A stretch of DNA of 64,000 nt, taken from NCBI RefSeq assembly GCF_900156655.1, contig NZ_FTOG01000011.1, positions 1 to 64,000 on the forward strand, written 5' to 3'. The notes beneath the pieces are model-generated. The model was not told where the DNA came from and searched no databases. It saw nothing but the letters and a program-made list of their open reading frames with translations. Origin of the DNA: Rhodobacter aestuarii. GTDB lineage: Bacteria > Pseudomonadota > Alphaproteobacteria > Rhodobacterales > Rhodobacteraceae. Below, piece after piece: positions 11,109-19,915 of this stretch. Within the stretch, counting starts at the first letter, position 1. Each line of letters opens with the position of its first letter. The position numbers and the translations under genes are program-made.

Positions 11109-12080
11109 ATGGACAAGAACGCAGGGCAAAAGCGCACGGCAAGCGCCTTTCTTTATCCGCCGGTCGATCCCTTCGACCAGCGGCTGCTGGACGTTGGCTT
11201 CGGCCATCAAATCTATGTCGAGCAATCGGGGCATCCGCAAGGGCGCCCGGTTGTGGTCTGCCACGGCGGGCCGGGCGGTGGTTCCAGCCCCGCGATGCGG
11301 CGGTATTTCGACCCGGCGCATTACCGGATCATCCTGTTTGATCAGCGCGGTTGCGGGCTTTCCAAGCCCCATGCCTCGGTGAACCATAACACCACATGGG
11401 ATCTGATCGCGGATATGGAGCGTATCCGCACCGAGCTTGGCATTGACAGCTGGATCGTGTTTGGCGGCAGTTGGGGTGCGACGCTGTCGCTTCTTTACGC
11501 GCAAACCTACCCCGACCGGGCCCAGGCTTTGGTTTTGCGCGGCGTGTTCTTGGCGCAGCGATCTGAGCTTGAGTGGTTTTACGGCGGCGGTGCGGGGCAG
11601 TTTTTCCCCGACCTTTGGACCCAGTTCATTGCGCCGATCCCGGATGGCGAGCGCCACGACATGATCACCGCCTATAACAAGCGGCTGTTCTCTGGCGACT
11701 ATCTGCAAGAGGCGCGCTTTGCCCGGCATTGGGCGATGTGGGAAAATGCGCTCGCTTCGGTCGATTACGATGGCTTCCCCGGCGAAGCCCCCCCCGATTA
11801 CGCCCACGCCTTTGCGCGGATCGAAAACCACTATTTCTCCAACCACGCGTTTTTGGAGGAAGATGGGCAGATTTTGCGTGACCGGCACCGGATTGAACAT
11901 ATTCCCGCCACGATCATTCAGGGCCGGATGGATATGATCTGCCCGCCGATTTCGGCGTGGCGACTGGCGCGCGGGTGGAAGAAGTGCAACCTGCGTCTGG
12001 TGCCCGCGGCGGGCCATGCGCTGAGCGAGCCGGGCATCACCGCCGCCCTTGTCGCCACCATGGACAAAATGCGGGGCTAA
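11109..12080 (+). CDS. pip: Proline iminopeptidase
   Basis: Alpha/beta-hydrolase that releases N-terminal proline from peptides. It has 323 residues, with the oxyanion segment [10 protein letters not shown] near residue 50, the nucleophile elbow [10 protein letters not shown] near residue 120, and the Asp (GRMDMICPP) and His ([10 protein letters not shown]) of the triad near the C-terminus. The ATG at 11109 gives the expected [19 protein letters not shown] start. It stands alone between ubiG and the rimP operon promoter. Confidence 0.92.
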   Translation: MDKNAGQKRTASAFLYPPVDPFDQRLLDVGFGHQIYVEQSGHPQGRPVVVCHGGPGGGSSPAMRRYFDPAHYRIILFDQRGCGLSKPHASVNHNTTWDLIADMERIRTELGIDSWIVFGGSWGATLSLLYAQTYPDRAQALVLRGVFLAQRSELEWFYGGGAGQFFPDLWTQFIAPIPDGERHDMITAYNKRLFSGDYLQEARFARHWAMWENALASVDYDGFPGEAPPDYAHAFARIENHYFSNHAFLEEDGQILRDRHRIEHIPATIIQGRMDMICPPISAWRLARGWKKCNLRLVPAAGHALSEPGITAALVATMDKMRG

Positions 12081-12100
12081 CGCGCGCCCGCACAGAAAGC

Positions 12101-12129
12101 TTGCAACGCAGGCACGATTCGCCTATACG
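12101..12129 (+). promoter_or_regulatory. Promoter of the rimP-nusA-infB operon
   Basis: TTGCAA and TATACG are separated by 17 bases, a good sigma-70 match. The predicted start near 12136 gives a leader of about 90 bases before rimP, containing the hairpin at 12145-12167 and the terminator at 12185-12207. Confidence 0.7.
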
Positions 12130-12144
12130 CACATCAACAGCGGC

Positions 12145-12167
12145 GCTGCGAGGTCCAAACTCGCAGC
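12145..12167 (+). promoter_or_regulatory. Leader hairpin upstream of rimP
   Basis: A perfect eight-base stem (GCTGCGAG and CTCGCAGC) with a seven-base loop lies about ten bases into the predicted transcript. Together with the terminator 18 bases downstream it gives the two-hairpin layout of an attenuated leader. No competing antiterminator pairing is obvious by eye. Confidence 0.55.
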
Positions 12168-12184
12168 CCACCGGAACTATGTCG

Positions 12185-12207
12185 CGGGCCGCTAAGGCCC
12201 GTTTTTT
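12185..12207 (+). terminator. Intrinsic terminator in the rimP leader
   Basis: A perfect six-base stem (CGGGCC and GGCCCG) with loop GCTAA is followed directly by six T residues. It ends only 19 bases before the rimP start codon and downstream of the operon promoter, so it is placed to attenuate the whole operon rather than to end the preceding gene. Confidence 0.7.
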
Positions 12208-12226
12208 GTTTTTCAGGGATCGGAAC

Positions 12227-12835
12227 ATGACCGACCTAATCGCCAAGACCGCCATCGACCGGCGCCTGGCAGAAATTATCGGCCCCACCATCGAGGGGCT
12301 TGGCTTCGAACTGGTGCGCGTGCGCCTGCAGGGCGGCAAATATCCGCTTTTGCAGATCATGGCAGACCGTCCCGAGGGTGGGATTGATGTCGATGATTGC
12401 GCGGCGATTTCCACGGCGGTTTCGGCCGTTCTCGATGTGGAAGACCCGATCGAAGATAAATACACGCTGGAAGTCTCTTCCCCCGGCATCGACCGGCCGC
12501 TGACGCGGCTGAAAGATTTCGATGCATGGGAAGGCTATGAGGCCCGGCTTGAAACCTCTGAGCAGATCGACAGCCGCAAGCGCTTCAAGGGCATCTTGCA
12601 TGGCACCGAGGGCGAAGAGGTGCTCATTGAGATCGAAGAGCAGGGCGAACAGGTGATCATCGGGTTGCAGTTCGACTGGCTGACCGATGCGAAACTGATC
12701 CTGACCGACGAGCTCATTGCCGAGATGCTGCGCCAGAAAAAGGCCGCAGGCGTGATCGACGAAGAAAAGTTCGACGAGATCGAGACCGAAGACGACACGA
12801 ATACCCCCGACACAGATCCCGACGAGGAGACCTGA
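12227..12835 (+). CDS. rimP: Ribosome maturation factor RimP
   Basis: Cytoplasmic factor for late 30S subunit maturation. The 202 residues from the ATG at 12227 begin [18 protein letters not shown] and show [18 protein letters not shown] near residue 85, the family hallmark. The C-terminal 25 residues are strongly acidic. The open frame extends 90 codons further upstream through the terminator, which argues for this internal start. Three bases separate it from nusA. Confidence 0.95.
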   Translation: MTDLIAKTAIDRRLAEIIGPTIEGLGFELVRVRLQGGKYPLLQIMADRPEGGIDVDDCAAISTAVSAVLDVEDPIEDKYTLEVSSPGIDRPLTRLKDFDAWEGYEARLETSEQIDSRKRFKGILHGTEGEEVLIEIEEQGEQVIIGLQFDWLTDAKLILTDELIAEMLRQKKAAGVIDEEKFDEIETEDDTNTPDTDPDEET

Positions 12836-12838
12836 GAG

Positions 12839-14452
12839 ATGGCAATCACCTCTGCCAACCAGCTCGAACTTCTGCAAACCGCCGAGGCGGTGGCCCGCGA
12901 GAAGATGATCGACCCCGATCTGGTGATCCAGGCGATGGAAGACAGCCTCGCCCGGGCCGCCAAGTCGCGTTATGGCGCGGAGATGGATATCCGCGTGTCG
13001 ATCGACCGCAAAACCGGTCGCGCCACATTCACCCGCGTGCGCACCGTGGTCGAAGATGATGCGGTGGAAAACTACCAAGCGGAACTCACCGTTGCGCAGG
13101 CCAAGCAATACAAGGCCGACCCGCAAGTGGGCGATGAAATCATCGACGAAGTGCCCCCGGTTGATCTGGGCCGAATCGCCGCGCAATCGGCCAAGCAGGT
13201 GATCTTGCAAAAGGTCCGCGAAGCCGAGCGTGACCGCCAGTTCGATGAATTCAAAGACCGCAAAGGCACGATCATCAACGGCGTCGTCAAACGCGAAGAA
13301 TACGGCAATATCATCGTCGATATTGGCCGTGGCGAAGCGATTTTGCGCCGCAACGAGAAAATCGGCCGCGAGAGCTATCGCCCGAACGACCGTATCCGCG
13401 CCTATGTGAAAGACGTGCGCCGCGAAACCCGTGGCCCGCAAGTCTTCCTCTCGCGCACCGATCCGCAATTCATGGCGGAACTCTTCAAGATGGAAGTGCC
13501 GGAGATTTATGACGGCATCATCGAAATTCGTGCCGTGGCCCGTGACCCGGGTTCGCGCGCGAAAATCGCTGTTATCTCGAATGACAACTCCATCGACCCG
13601 GTCGGCGCTTGCGTCGGTATGCGCGGCTCGCGCGTGCAAGCCGTGGTCGGCGAACTGCAAGGCGAAAAGATCGACATCATTCCGTGGAACCCGGAACCGG
13701 CGACCTTCCTCGTGAACGCGCTGCAACCGGCTGAAGTTGCCAAGGTTGTGATCGACGAAGAAGCGGGCAAGATCGAAGTCGTGGTGCCTGATGAGCAGCT
13801 GTCGCTCGCCATTGGTCGCCGTGGCCAAAACGTGCGTCTGGCGAGCCAGCTCACCGGCCTTGATATCGACATTCTGACCGAGGCCGAAGAATCGAGCCGT
13901 CGTCAGGCCGAATTCGCTGAACGCACCAAGCTCTTTGTTGATGCGCTTGATCTTGATGAGTTCTTCGCCCAGCTTCTGGTGGCCGAAGGCTTCACTAACC
14001 TCGAAGAAGTCGCCTATGTCGATTTGGACGAACTTCTGGCGATTGAAGGCGTCGATGACAGCACCGCCGAAGAGCTGCAAGCGCGCGCACGTGACTATAT
14101 CGAAGAGCAAAACCGCAAAGCGATTGAAGCGGCCAAGGAACTCGGTGTTGAACAGTCGCTGTTTGACTTTGAGGGCCTGACGCCCCAAATGATCGAAGCG
14201 CTGGCCCGTGATGACGTGAAGACGCTCGAAGACTTCGCGACCTGTGCGGACTGGGAATTGGCGGGCGGATGGACCACGGTCGACGGCTCGCGCGTCAAGG
14301 ATGACGGTATTCTCGAGAAATTTGGCATGTCGCTGGAAGAAGCGCAGGCCCTGATCATGACGGCGCGTATCCAGCTGGGCTGGGTCGACCCGTCGGAACT
14401 CGAGACGACCGAAGAAGACGAAGAAAACACCGAGGAAGAGACCGAGGAATAA
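12839..14452 (+). CDS. nusA: Transcription elongation/termination factor NusA
   Basis: RNA polymerase-binding factor acting in pausing, intrinsic termination and antitermination. The 537 residues contain the N-terminal polymerase-binding domain, an S1 domain (about 130-200), two KH domains (SRVQAVVGELQGEKIDI and LAIGRRGQNVRLASQLTG) and two C-terminal helix-hairpin-helix repeats, then an acidic tail. Because NusA modulates hairpin termination, the leader terminator could provide autoregulation; this is inference. Next gene starts one base after the stop. Confidence 0.97.
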   Translation: MAITSANQLELLQTAEAVAREKMIDPDLVIQAMEDSLARAAKSRYGAEMDIRVSIDRKTGRATFTRVRTVVEDDAVENYQAELTVAQAKQYKADPQVGDEIIDEVPPVDLGRIAAQSAKQVILQKVREAERDRQFDEFKDRKGTIINGVVKREEYGNIIVDIGRGEAILRRNEKIGRESYRPNDRIRAYVKDVRRETRGPQVFLSRTDPQFMAELFKMEVPEIYDGIIEIRAVARDPGSRAKIAVISNDNSIDPVGACVGMRGSRVQAVVGELQGEKIDIIPWNPEPATFLVNALQPAEVAKVVIDEEAGKIEVVVPDEQLSLAIGRRGQNVRLASQLTGLDIDILTEAEESSRRQAEFAERTKLFVDALDLDEFFAQLLVAEGFTNLEEVAYVDLDELLAIEGVDDSTAEELQARARDYIEEQNRKAIEAAKELGVEQSLFDFEGLTPQMIEALARDDVKTLEDFATCADWELAGGWTTVDGSRVKDDGILEKFGMSLEEAQALIMTARIQLGWVDPSELETTEEDEENTEEETEE

Positions 14453-14453
14453 G

Positions 14454-15083
14454 ATGAGCCGCGGGGGCCGAGATAAGGAACGCGAAGAGGCGGAACGGCG
14501 TTGCATCGTCACGGGCGATGTGGCGCCGAAGGCTGGCCTGTTGCGTTTTGTGCTTGGCCCCGATGGCATGATCTACCCGGATCTGGCCGAAAAGCTTCCC
14601 GGCCGGGGGATTTGGGTAACCTCGGAGCGCGCAGTGTTGGAAAAAGCGGCCTCGAAAGGGCTCTTTTCCCGCGCTGCAAGGTCGCAGGTACAACTGCCTG
14701 AAGGCTTCATCGACATGGTCGATGCGGGTCTGGCGCATCGGGTGGTTGAGTTGATTTCGTTGTCGCGCAAGGCGGGCGATGCGGTCTGCGGCTTTGAAAA
14801 AGTTAAAGACTGGCTGGCGGAAGGGCGTGCGAAGGTGCTGTTTCAGGCATCGGACGGGTCTGATCGCGGCAAAGGCAAACTCTGGACCCCGCCGGGCGGG
14901 CGTTGGTTCGGCTGTTTGACCGCCTCGGAATTGGGTTTGGCTTTTGGCCGCGACCGTGCGATACACGGCGCGCTTGCGGCTGGCGGACTCACCCCGCGTG
15001 TGATTAGAGAAGCGGCAAGGCTTGCGGGATTGCGCAAGCAGGACGGCGGCCAGACCGCCATGAAGGATACGAAGACGGCATGA
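14454..15083 (+). CDS. RNA-binding protein: YlxR domain fused to an L7Ae-like domain
   Basis: A 209-residue protein. Residues 1-85 are a YlxR (DUF448) domain with [24 protein letters not shown] and LPGRGIWV. Residues 100-190 resemble the L7Ae/YlxQ fold ([22 protein letters not shown]). In Firmicutes the two are separate genes in the same nusA-infB operon, so this is a fusion of operon partners. It probably binds rRNA or the ribosome. It overlaps infB by four bases. Confidence 0.88.
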   Translation: MSRGGRDKEREEAERRCIVTGDVAPKAGLLRFVLGPDGMIYPDLAEKLPGRGIWVTSERAVLEKAASKGLFSRAARSQVQLPEGFIDMVDAGLAHRVVELISLSRKAGDAVCGFEKVKDWLAEGRAKVLFQASDGSDRGKGKLWTPPGGRWFGCLTASELGLAFGRDRAIHGALAAGGLTPRVIREAARLAGLRKQDGGQTAMKDTKTA

Positions 15084-17608
15084 GCGATACGGACGGCAAG
15101 AAACCCCTCGGTCTCGGCGGCGCGCGCCCCGGTTCGGTGAAGCAGAGCTTCAGCCACGGGCGCACGAAAAACGTCGTGGTCGAGACCAAGCGCAAGAAGG
15201 TGATGGTTCCCAAGCCTGGTGCGGGGGCCTCCTCGAAACCAGCGGGTTCGCCTGCGCTGGGCGATCCGTCGCGCCGCCCCGCAGGCATCTCCGATGCCGA
15301 GATGGAGCGCCGTCTGAAAGCGCTTCAGGCCGCGAAGGCCCGCGAAGTACAGGAAGCCGCGCAACGCGCCGCCGAGGAAAAGGCGCGCGAAGAAGAGCGT
15401 GAGCGTCGCCGTGCTGAGGCGGAAGCCAAGGAACGCGAAGAGCGTGAGCGCGAAGAGGCGCTGCGCCTGAAGCAAGAAGAAGAAGAGCGTAAGGCTCGCG
15501 AAGCCGAGCTGCGTGCGCAACGCAAAGAAGAAGTGCGTGCGAAACCCGCGGCAAAACCCGCGGCCCCGGCCGACCCGGCTGCCGCCGAGGCGGCTGCTGC
15601 GCGCGCTGCGACCAAAGGCGTTTCGACCACCGGCCCGCGCAAAACGGACCGCGACCGCGACGACCGCGCCAACACCCAAAACGACCGCAACTCGAAAGGC
15701 AAAGGCGACGAAGGCCGCCGTTCGGGCAAGCTGTCGCTGCGTGAGATTGAGGGCGAAGGTGGGCGTCAACGCTCGCTCGCCGCAATGAAGCGCAAGCAAG
15801 AAAAAGCGCGTCAAAAAGCGATGGGCTTTGGCCAAAAAGCCGAGAAAATGGTCCGCGAAGTGCAGCTTCCTGAAACCATCGTGGTTTCGGAACTTGCCAA
15901 CCGGATGGCCGAACGTGGTGCAGATGTCGTCAAAGCCCTGATGAAAATGGGCATGATGGTCACCGCGAACCAAACCATCGATGCGGATACCGCCGAACTG
16001 ATCATTGATGAATTCGGCCACCGCGCGGTGCGCGTGTCGGATGCCGACGTTGAACAAGTGATCGACACGGTCAAAGACAAAGACGAGGATCTCGTCTCGC
16101 GTCCGCCGATCATCACGATCATGGGCCACGTCGACCACGGCAAAACCTCGCTTCTGGATGCGATCCGTCACGCCAACGTGGTGTCTGGCGAAGCGGGCGG
16201 CATCACCCAACACATCGGCGCCTATCAGGTGACGACCGAATCGGGTGCTGTGCTGAGCTTCCTCGATACGCCCGGCCACGCCGCGTTCACTTCGATGCGG
16301 GCGCGTGGCGCGCAAGTGACCGACATCGTCGTGCTGGTTGTCGCTGCCGATGACGCCGTGATGCCGCAGACGATCGAAGCGATCAACCACGCCAAGGCCG
16401 CGCAAGTGCCGATGATCGTGGCGATCAACAAGATCGACAAACCCGCCGCCAATCCGCAAAAGGTCCGCACGGATCTGCTGCAACACGAAGTCGTCGTCGA
16501 AGAGATGGGCGGCGATGTGCAGACGGTGGAAGTGTCGGCCAAGACCGGCAAAGGCCTTGATACGCTGCTTGAAGCCATCGCGCTGCAAGCCGAGATCCTT
16601 GAGCTGCGCGCCAACCCGAACCGGGCGGCGCAAGGCGCGGTGATCGAAGCCAAGCTGGACGTGGGTCGCGGCCCGGTGGCCACGGTTCTCGTGCAACACG
16701 GCACGCTGCGCAAAGGCGATATCTTCGTCGTCGGCGAGCAGTGGGGTAAGGTCCGCGCGCTGATCAACGACCGTGGCGAGCGTGTTGACGAAGCTGGTCC
16801 CTCGGTTCCGGTCGAGGTGCTCGGTCTGAATGGCACGCCCGAAGCGGGCGACGTGCTCAACGTGGTGGAAACCGAAGCCCAAGCGCGCGAGATTGCCGAT
16901 TACCGGAATCAAGCCGCCAAAGACAAACGCGCCGCTGCGGGCGCCGCTACCACGCTGGAACAGCTGATGGCGAAAGCCAAAGCCGATGAAAACGTGGCCG
17001 AACTGTCGGTTGTGGTGAAAGCGGACGTGCAGGGCTCTGCCGAGGCGATCGTGCAAGCGCTTGAGAAGATCGGCAACGACGAAGTGCGGGTGCGGGTCAT
17101 CCACTCGGGCGTCGGCGCGATCACCGAAAGCGATATTGGTCTGGCCGAAGCGTCTTCGGCGCCGGTGATCGGCTTCAACGTCCGGGCCAATGCCCCGGCA
17201 CGGTCTGCCGCGAACCAAAAAGGCGTCGAGATCCGCTACTACTCGATCATCTATGATCTGGTGGATGACATCAAAGCCGCTGCCTCGGGCCTTCTCAAAG
17301 CCGAAGTGCGCGAAACCTTCATCGGCTACGCGTCGATCAAAGAGGTCTTCAAAGTCTCTGGCGTTGGCAAGGTTGCGGGCTGCTTGGTCACCGAAGGCGT
17401 GGCGCGCCGCTCCGCAGGCGTGCGCCTGCTGCGCGACAACGTGGTGATCCACGAAGGTACGCTGAAAACGCTCAAGCGCTTCAAAGACGAAGTCAAAGAA
17501 GTGCAATCGGGCCAAGAGTGCGGCATGGCCTTCGAAAACTACGAAGACATTCGCCCGAATGACGTGATCGAAATCTTCGAGCGCGAAGAAGTCGAGCGTA
17601 AGCTCTAA
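15080..17608 (+). CDS. infB: Translation initiation factor IF-2
   Basis: GTPase that places initiator fMet-tRNA in the ribosomal P site. It has 842 residues. A long charged, coiled-coil-like N-terminal region (residues 75-260, rich in Arg, Glu and Ala) precedes the G domain, with G1 [12 protein letters not shown] near residue 350, G3 DTPGHAAF and G4 NKID. The C-terminal IF-2 domains end with EREEVERKL. The intrinsic terminator at 17670-17692 closes the operon. Confidence 0.98.
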   Translation: MSDTDGKKPLGLGGARPGSVKQSFSHGRTKNVVVETKRKKVMVPKPGAGASSKPAGSPALGDPSRRPAGISDAEMERRLKALQAAKAREVQEAAQRAAEEKAREEERERRRAEAEAKEREEREREEALRLKQEEEERKAREAELRAQRKEEVRAKPAAKPAAPADPAAAEAAAARAATKGVSTTGPRKTDRDRDDRANTQNDRNSKGKGDEGRRSGKLSLREIEGEGGRQRSLAAMKRKQEKARQKAMGFGQKAEKMVREVQLPETIVVSELANRMAERGADVVKALMKMGMMVTANQTIDADTAELIIDEFGHRAVRVSDADVEQVIDTVKDKDEDLVSRPPIITIMGHVDHGKTSLLDAIRHANVVSGEAGGITQHIGAYQVTTESGAVLSFLDTPGHAAFTSMRARGAQVTDIVVLVVAADDAVMPQTIEAINHAKAAQVPMIVAINKIDKPAANPQKVRTDLLQHEVVVEEMGGDVQTVEVSAKTGKGLDTLLEAIALQAEILELRANPNRAAQGAVIEAKLDVGRGPVATVLVQHGTLRKGDIFVVGEQWGKVRALINDRGERVDEAGPSVPVEVLGLNGTPEAGDVLNVVETEAQAREIADYRNQAAKDKRAAAGAATTLEQLMAKAKADENVAELSVVVKADVQGSAEAIVQALEKIGNDEVRVRVIHSGVGAITESDIGLAEASSAPVIGFNVRANAPARSAANQKGVEIRYYSIIYDLVDDIKAAASGLLKAEVRETFIGYASIKEVFKVSGVGKVAGCLVTEGVARRSAGVRLLRDNVVIHEGTLKTLKRFKDEVKEVQSGQECGMAFENYEDIRPNDVIEIFEREEVERKL

Positions 17609-17669
17609 GGCTTTCGGGCCCGGTTTTCGGATCGGGCCTGCAACCAAGATCGTTGCACAAAACGAAACA

Positions 17670-17692
17670 GGGGGGCCATGGCCCCCCTTTAT
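17670..17692 (+). terminator. Intrinsic terminator of the rimP-infB operon
   Basis: An uninterrupted palindrome of GGGGGGCC and GGCCCCCC arms around AT, followed by TTTATTTG, lies 62 bases after the infB stop. It is the strongest terminator structure in this part of the window. It may also stop the minus-strand transcript of the 46-residue gene. Confidence 0.85.
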
Positions 17693-17723
17693 TTGTTACG
17701 TGAGTGTGTGGTCGTGGCAGCGA

Positions 17724-17864
17724 TCAGGCAGCAGATTTCCGCAAAACCGGTTTCCCGGCGAAGAGACGATCACCGACACGCACCACGATTTTGCCGTTTT
17801 CAAGCTGATTTTCGAAAGTTCCCTGCACGGAAACACAGCTGCCGACAACGATGGTGCGAAGCAT
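17724..17864 (-). CDS. 46-residue conserved-looking small protein of unknown function
   Basis: A short minus-strand frame starts at 17864 behind a near-perfect ribosome binding site (GGGAGG, eight bases upstream). It encodes 46 residues beginning MLRTIVVGSCVSVQGTFENQ and ending KSAA. It has no signal peptide or clear membrane segment; alternating hydrophobic residues (KIVVRVGDRLFAGKPV) suggest a small beta-strand fold. Its upstream region is a long AT-rich spacer with an inverted repeat (17894-17907) and two PhaR-like boxes (18002-18042), so it is probably a regulated gene. Short proteins of this type occur in related bacteria to my recollection, unverified. Confidence 0.65.
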   Translation of the reverse strand: MLRTIVVGSCVSVQGTFENQLENGKIVVRVGDRLFAGKPVLRKSAA

Positions 17865-17893
17865 GAGACATCCTCCCAAGAGTGTTTTCACTC

Positions 17894-17907
17894 GTGACAC
17901 TAGTCAC
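17894..17907. promoter_or_regulatory. Inverted repeat upstream of the 46-residue gene
   Basis: GTGAC and GTCAC arms flank ACTA, 30 bases upstream of the start at 17864. Position and symmetry fit an operator near the promoter. The binding protein is unknown; it does not match the FNR or LexA consensus. Confidence 0.35.
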
Positions 17908-18001
17908 ATTTCCTTAACAGAGTGCAAATGCAAAAGTAGCGCACCCCGCAATTTCGTATAGTTTTATTGCGCATCGTGACGTTTTAGCGCACGAAAATTT
18001 T

Positions 18002-18012
18002 CTGCAATGCAG
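18002..18012. promoter_or_regulatory. PhaR-like box, CTGC-N3-GCAG
   Basis: CTGCAATGCAG is an exact match to CTGC-N3-GCAG, the site reported for the polyhydroxyalkanoate regulator PhaR in Paracoccus and Rhodobacter. It lies 138 bases upstream of the 46-residue gene, in AT-rich DNA. Recognition is by motif only. Confidence 0.45.
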
Positions 18013-18030
18013 CGATTGTTGCCAAAATTG

Positions 18031-18042
18031 CTGCAATTGCAG
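18031..18042. promoter_or_regulatory. PhaR-like box, CTGC-N4-GCAG
   Basis: CTGCAATTGCAG lies at the centre of a 14-base perfect palindrome (18030-18043) and matches the N4 variant of the PhaR site. It starts 29 bases after the N3 box, close to three helical turns, which would suit cooperative binding. Confidence 0.45.
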
Positions 18043-18065
18043 CCCAAATCGTGGCTTTTTGGGCT

Positions 18066-18509
18066 TTACAGCCAGTCTTGCAGCACGGGAATCAACGGCT
18101 CATCGGCTGCGGGCATCGGATAGTCGCGCAATTGCCCGGGCAGCACCCAAGCCAGCTTTTGCCCCTCGCGCGGTTGCACGCGGCCCTCCCAACGGCGGCA
18201 GGCAAAGACCGGCATCAGAAGGTGGAAGGTTTCGTAGCTGTGGCTGGCAAAGGTCAGCGGCGCCAGACAGCTGTGCCAAGTGTCGATGCCAAGCTCTTCG
18301 TGCAGTTCGCGGATCAGCGCCGCCTCGGGCGTTTCGCCGGGTTCGACCTTGCCGCCCGGAAACTCCCACAGCCCCGCCATGGATTTTCCCTCGGGCCGCT
18401 GCGCGAGCAGCACACGCCCATCCACGTCAATCAGCGCCACCGCGCTGACCAACACCACCTTCCCCGGCGCGACGGGCGCCGGGGTGCCGGGACCGCAGCC
18501 CCCACTCAC
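18066..18509 (-). CDS. mutT: MutT-type Nudix (deoxy)nucleoside triphosphate pyrophosphohydrolase
   Basis: A 147-residue Nudix hydrolase that would clear oxidised nucleotides such as 8-oxo-dGTP. The Nudix box runs from GGKVEPGE to RELHEELGI around residues 50-75 with all consensus Gly and Glu residues present. It overlaps argJ by four bases, so the two are probably co-translated. mutY, the other arm of the 8-oxoguanine system, lies at 43315-44355. An alternative start GKVVLVSAVAL-proximal would shorten the N-terminus by about 16 residues. Confidence 0.9.
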   Translation of the reverse strand: MSGGCGPGTPAPVAPGKVVLVSAVALIDVDGRVLLAQRPEGKSMAGLWEFPGGKVEPGETPEAALIRELHEELGIDTWHSCLAPLTFASHSYETFHLLMPVFACRRWEGRVQPREGQKLAWVLPGQLRDYPMPAADEPLIPVLQDWL

Positions 18510-19888
18510 GAGCGGTAATCCGCGTTGATGTCGATGTAGCGATGCGTCAGGTCACAGGTGAAGACCGATTTCGTCGCCTTACCCAAGCCAAGGTCGATGC
18601 CGATCACCAGCTCCTGCCCCTTCATATAAGCGCTGGCGGCCTCTTCGCTGTAGTCGGGCACGCGCCAGCCGTTTTCGGCCAGCACCATATCGCCAAAGGA
18701 AATGCGCAAAAGATCCCGTTCCGCCTTGGCGCCGGACTTGCCCACCGCCGCAACAACGCGGCCCCAGTTCGCATCCTCGCCCGCAATCGCGGTTTTCACG
18801 AGCGGCGAATTCGCCACCGCCATCGCCACTTTATGCGCATCAGCCGCAGTTTCAGCCCCGCTCACGCGGACCTCCACAAACTTCGTCGCGCCTTCGCCAT
18901 CGCGCACCACCTGATGCGCCAGATCCATCATCACGCCGCGCAGCGCCGCTTCAAAATCTTTCGCAGTCTTGGAGCGCAGATCGGTTATTTCCGCTGCCGG
19001 GCTTTTGCCCGTGGCGGCCACGATCAGCGCATCCGAGGTCGAGGTATCGCTATCCACCGTGATCGCGTTGAACGTGTCATCCACCTGCCGCGAAAGCACC
19101 TTTTGCAAAAGCTTCGCCGGGATTTTTGCATCGGTGAAGATATAGACCAGCATCGTCGCCATATTCGGCGCGATCATGCCCGAGCCTTTGGCAATGCCAG
19201 CAATGCGGATCGGACCTTCCTCCGTTTCCACCTCGGCGCTCGCACCTTTGGGGAAAGTGTCCGTCGTCATAATCGCACGGGCGGCAGCCTCAATCCCTTT
19301 GGATTCCAGCGCCCCAACAAGCCCCGGCACGGCGGCCACGATCTTGTCATGCGGCAGCGGCTCGCCGATCACCCCGGTGGAAGAGGAAAAGACCCGACCA
19401 ATCGGCAGGCCAAGCGCCTCAGCCACCGCGCCCGTGACCGCATCGACCGAGGCTTGGCCCGCCGCGCCCGTAAAGGCATTGGCATTCCCGGAATTCACGA
19501 TGATCGCCGCGCCTGCGGTTTCATCGACCTTGCCGGAGAGCTTCGCTTGGCAATCGAACACACAGGCCGCGCGCGTCGAAGAGGTGGTGAACACCCCCGC
19601 CACCGTCGCGCCGGGGGCCACGCGCGCCAGCATCACATCGGTTCGGCCAGCATAGCGCACACCAGCGGCCGCTGCGGCAAAATCGACCCCTTCGATCATC
19701 GGCAGTTTGGGGAAGCTTTCGGGCGCGAGCGGCGAAACGGGGGCTTTTACTTTTGCCACCACCTCGGCCACTTCCTCTCGGATTTCGGCCACCGCATCTT
19801 CGGTCACATCTTCAAGCTTCGCTTTCAGCCCTTTGACTTTGGCCTTCAGCTTCTCGATCCGTGCCTCAAGCTCTTTCTTCTTACCCAT
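18506..19888 (-). CDS. argJ: Bifunctional ornithine acetyltransferase/N-acetylglutamate synthase with coiled-coil N-terminus
   Basis: Transfers acetyl from N-acetylornithine to glutamate in the cyclic arginine pathway. It has 460 residues. The self-cleavage site is intact (GSGMIAPNMATML, Thr nucleophile), as are IVNSGNANAFTG and the C-terminus THRYIDINADYRS. Unusually, about 60 residues precede the catalytic domain: a Lys/Glu/Leu-rich coiled coil starting MGKKKELEARIEKLKAKVKG. Typical ArgJ is about 400-410 residues. The ATG at 19888 has GGAG upstream; a TTG at 19915 is less likely. It follows the parvulin gene by 27 bases. Confidence 0.93.
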   Translation of the reverse strand: MGKKKELEARIEKLKAKVKGLKAKLEDVTEDAVAEIREEVAEVVAKVKAPVSPLAPESFPKLPMIEGVDFAAAAAGVRYAGRTDVMLARVAPGATVAGVFTTSSTRAACVFDCQAKLSGKVDETAGAAIIVNSGNANAFTGAAGQASVDAVTGAVAEALGLPIGRVFSSSTGVIGEPLPHDKIVAAVPGLVGALESKGIEAAARAIMTTDTFPKGASAEVETEEGPIRIAGIAKGSGMIAPNMATMLVYIFTDAKIPAKLLQKVLSRQVDDTFNAITVDSDTSTSDALIVAATGKSPAAEITDLRSKTAKDFEAALRGVMMDLAHQVVRDGEGATKFVEVRVSGAETAADAHKVAMAVANSPLVKTAIAGEDANWGRVVAAVGKSGAKAERDLLRISFGDMVLAENGWRVPDYSEEAASAYMKGQELVIGIDLGLGKATKSVFTCDLTHRYIDINADYRS

Positions 19889-19915
19889 GGCCCTGCTCCG
19901 CCCGTTCGTGTCCAA

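Noticed and set aside
14843-17647. Minus-strand frame of more than 900 codons opposite infB
   Set aside because: Shadow of infB caused by high GC and biased codon use; no recognisable domains.
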